From Alphaproteobacteria bacterium (lineage in GTDB: Bacteria > Pseudomonadota > Alphaproteobacteria > Rickettsiales > JABSSG01), in contig JAHZKS010000011.1 in NCBI GenBank assembly GCA_022600235.1, positions 1-13,778 of the forward strand: DNA of 13,778 nucleotides, in the 5' to 3' direction. Position 1 is the stretch's first letter. Each line of letters begins with the position of its first letter. Both the position numbers and the translations under genes were made by a program. The notes beneath the pieces are model-generated. The model saw nothing but the letters and a program-made list of their open reading frames with translations. It did no database searches and had not been told where the DNA came from. Shown here in pieces: positions 12,947 through 13,778 of this stretch.

Positions 12947-13585
12947 TTAAATGCTTAAGTTTTTTCTTATTTTGTCTTTGATGATCTCATCAAAATAATC
13001 CATTTCTATATCTTTGCCAAGCTCTTTAAGAGAAGTCACTCCATATTCTGAAATACCACACGGAATAATACCATTAAAGTTCTTTAAATTAGGATTAATG
13101 TTAACAGCAACTCCATGATACGCAACCCATTTCCTCACACGAACTCCAATTGCTGCTATCTTTTTTTCACCCAATTTTGTGTTCACCCAAATTCCTATCC
13201 TACCTTCTCTTCTTTCTCCTTTGATACCAAATACTTCTAAAGAATCAATGATAATCTGTTCTAAAAACTTTATATATTGTCTCAGGTCTGGAGCTTCTGG
13301 GGCAAAGATCTTTTTAAGATCTAGAATAAAATATATCACTCTTTGACCTGGCCCATGGTATGTATAATCCCCTCCTCTTCCTGTTGAAAAAACTGGAATT
13401 TCTTTTGGATCTAATAAAGATTTCTTATTAGAGCTAGATCCAGCTGTATATACATCTTTATGCTCTAAAAACCATATAGTCTGGGCATGAGTATCTTGCA
13501 CAACACCATCTACTATATTCTCCATCTGAGCAATAGCCTTATCATATTCTATAAGCTCTTTACTTTTTTTCCACTTAATATCCAT
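12947..13585 (-). CDS. lipB: Lipoyl(octanoyl) transferase
   Basis: A 212-residue enzyme that moves octanoate from acyl carrier protein to the lipoyl domains of 2-oxoacid dehydrogenases, the first step of lipoate synthesis; LipA then adds sulphur. Visible motifs: LEHKDVYTAGSS (40-51), the signature RGGDYTYHGPGQ (70-81), the catalytic Lys in GEKKIAAIGV (139-148, Lys142), YHGVAVN (156-162) and the catalytic Cys176 in IIPCGI. Length is normal. It heads a - strand operon with a DUF218 gene and plsC. The ATG at 13585 has only a weak GAA upstream. Confidence 0.95.
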   Translation of the reverse strand: MDIKWKKSKELIEYDKAIAQMENIVDGVVQDTHAQTIWFLEHKDVYTAGSSSNKKSLLDPKEIPVFSTGRGGDYTYHGPGQRVIYFILDLKKIFAPEAPDLRQYIKFLEQIIIDSLEVFGIKGERREGRIGIWVNTKLGEKKIAAIGVRVRKWVAYHGVAVNINPNLKNFNGIIPCGISEYGVTSLKELGKDIEMDYFDEIIKDKIRKNLSI

Positions 13586-13718
13586 TTCTAGTAAGTTATA
13601 TTTGACTATAATTCCCTTAATAGGTAGATTATAATTTTACAATACAATAGATATTATACTATTCGTAAAACGACTAAAAGGTTTGATTTATAATAAAATT
13701 CAGAGAAAACTCGATATC

Positions 13719-13778
13719 ATGAAGAAAATCATCTGTTTAATCATATCTATAATATGTAGTAATGCACATGCATATAGC
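13719..13778 (+). CDS. Start of a secreted or periplasmic protein (runs off the window)
   Basis: Only the first 20 codons are visible: MKKIICLIISIICSNAHAYS. This is a classical signal peptide with a Lys-rich N region, a hydrophobic core and an AHA cleavage site, so the product is exported and cut after residue 18. It is transcribed away from lipB. A possible promoter is TTGACT (13602-13607) with TAGATT (13625-13630) at 17 bp. Product identity cannot be determined. Confidence 0.6.
   Translation, partial: MKKIICLIISIICSNAHAYS

Overview
The window comes from an AT-rich bacterial chromosome. The gene families suggest an alphaproteobacterium, probably host-associated (Rickettsiales or Holosporales-like). 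Pointers are the alphaproteobacterial form of PlsC (KHQSAFE), the diverged alphaproteobacterial-type ThiE, a queuosine-precursor importer, dispersed palindromic repeats and strong use of A/T-ending codons. This placement is an inference; no rRNA or other phylogenetic marker is present.

Left part (1-4184): a tight + strand cluster of an AspA/AstE-family protein that has lost key active-site residues, an MFS transporter and a nucleoside deoxyribosyltransferase-like protein, separated by 3-4 bp. A VOC (glyoxalase-fold) protein follows, and a YhhQ-type transporter faces it on the - strand.

Accessory part (4185-6300): a degenerate ~20-bp tandem repeat block with a palindromic repeat; two tandem Ala/Glu-rich paralogues that share a near-identical C-terminal module and promoter element, one of them frameshifted; a small GIY-YIG protein; a nested inverted-repeat element that ends exactly at the CCA end of tRNA-Ser(GCU); and that tRNA.

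Centre (6448-9316): a five-gene + strand operon of the bufferin/HvfA type (gig/buf genes). It has two consecutive Cys-rich precursor genes (one with a pentad Cys repeat, one DUF2282), a DUF692 metalloenzyme (BufB/MbnB family), a DUF2063 partner (BufC) and a DoxX membrane protein with an unusual Cys/Lys-rich tail. A rho-independent terminator closes it. By family analogy, DUF692-DUF2063 pairs modify Cys residues of exported copper-handling peptides.

Thiamine region (9314-11651): a diverged ThiE-like gene on the - strand under a TPP riboswitch is transcribed away from a canonical thiE-thiD pair on the + strand. Both start from a nearly symmetric overlapping divergent promoter. Right part (11648-13778): a - strand lipB-DUF218-plsC operon (lipoylation and envelope/lipid functions), and at the edge the first 20 codons of a secreted protein on the + strand.
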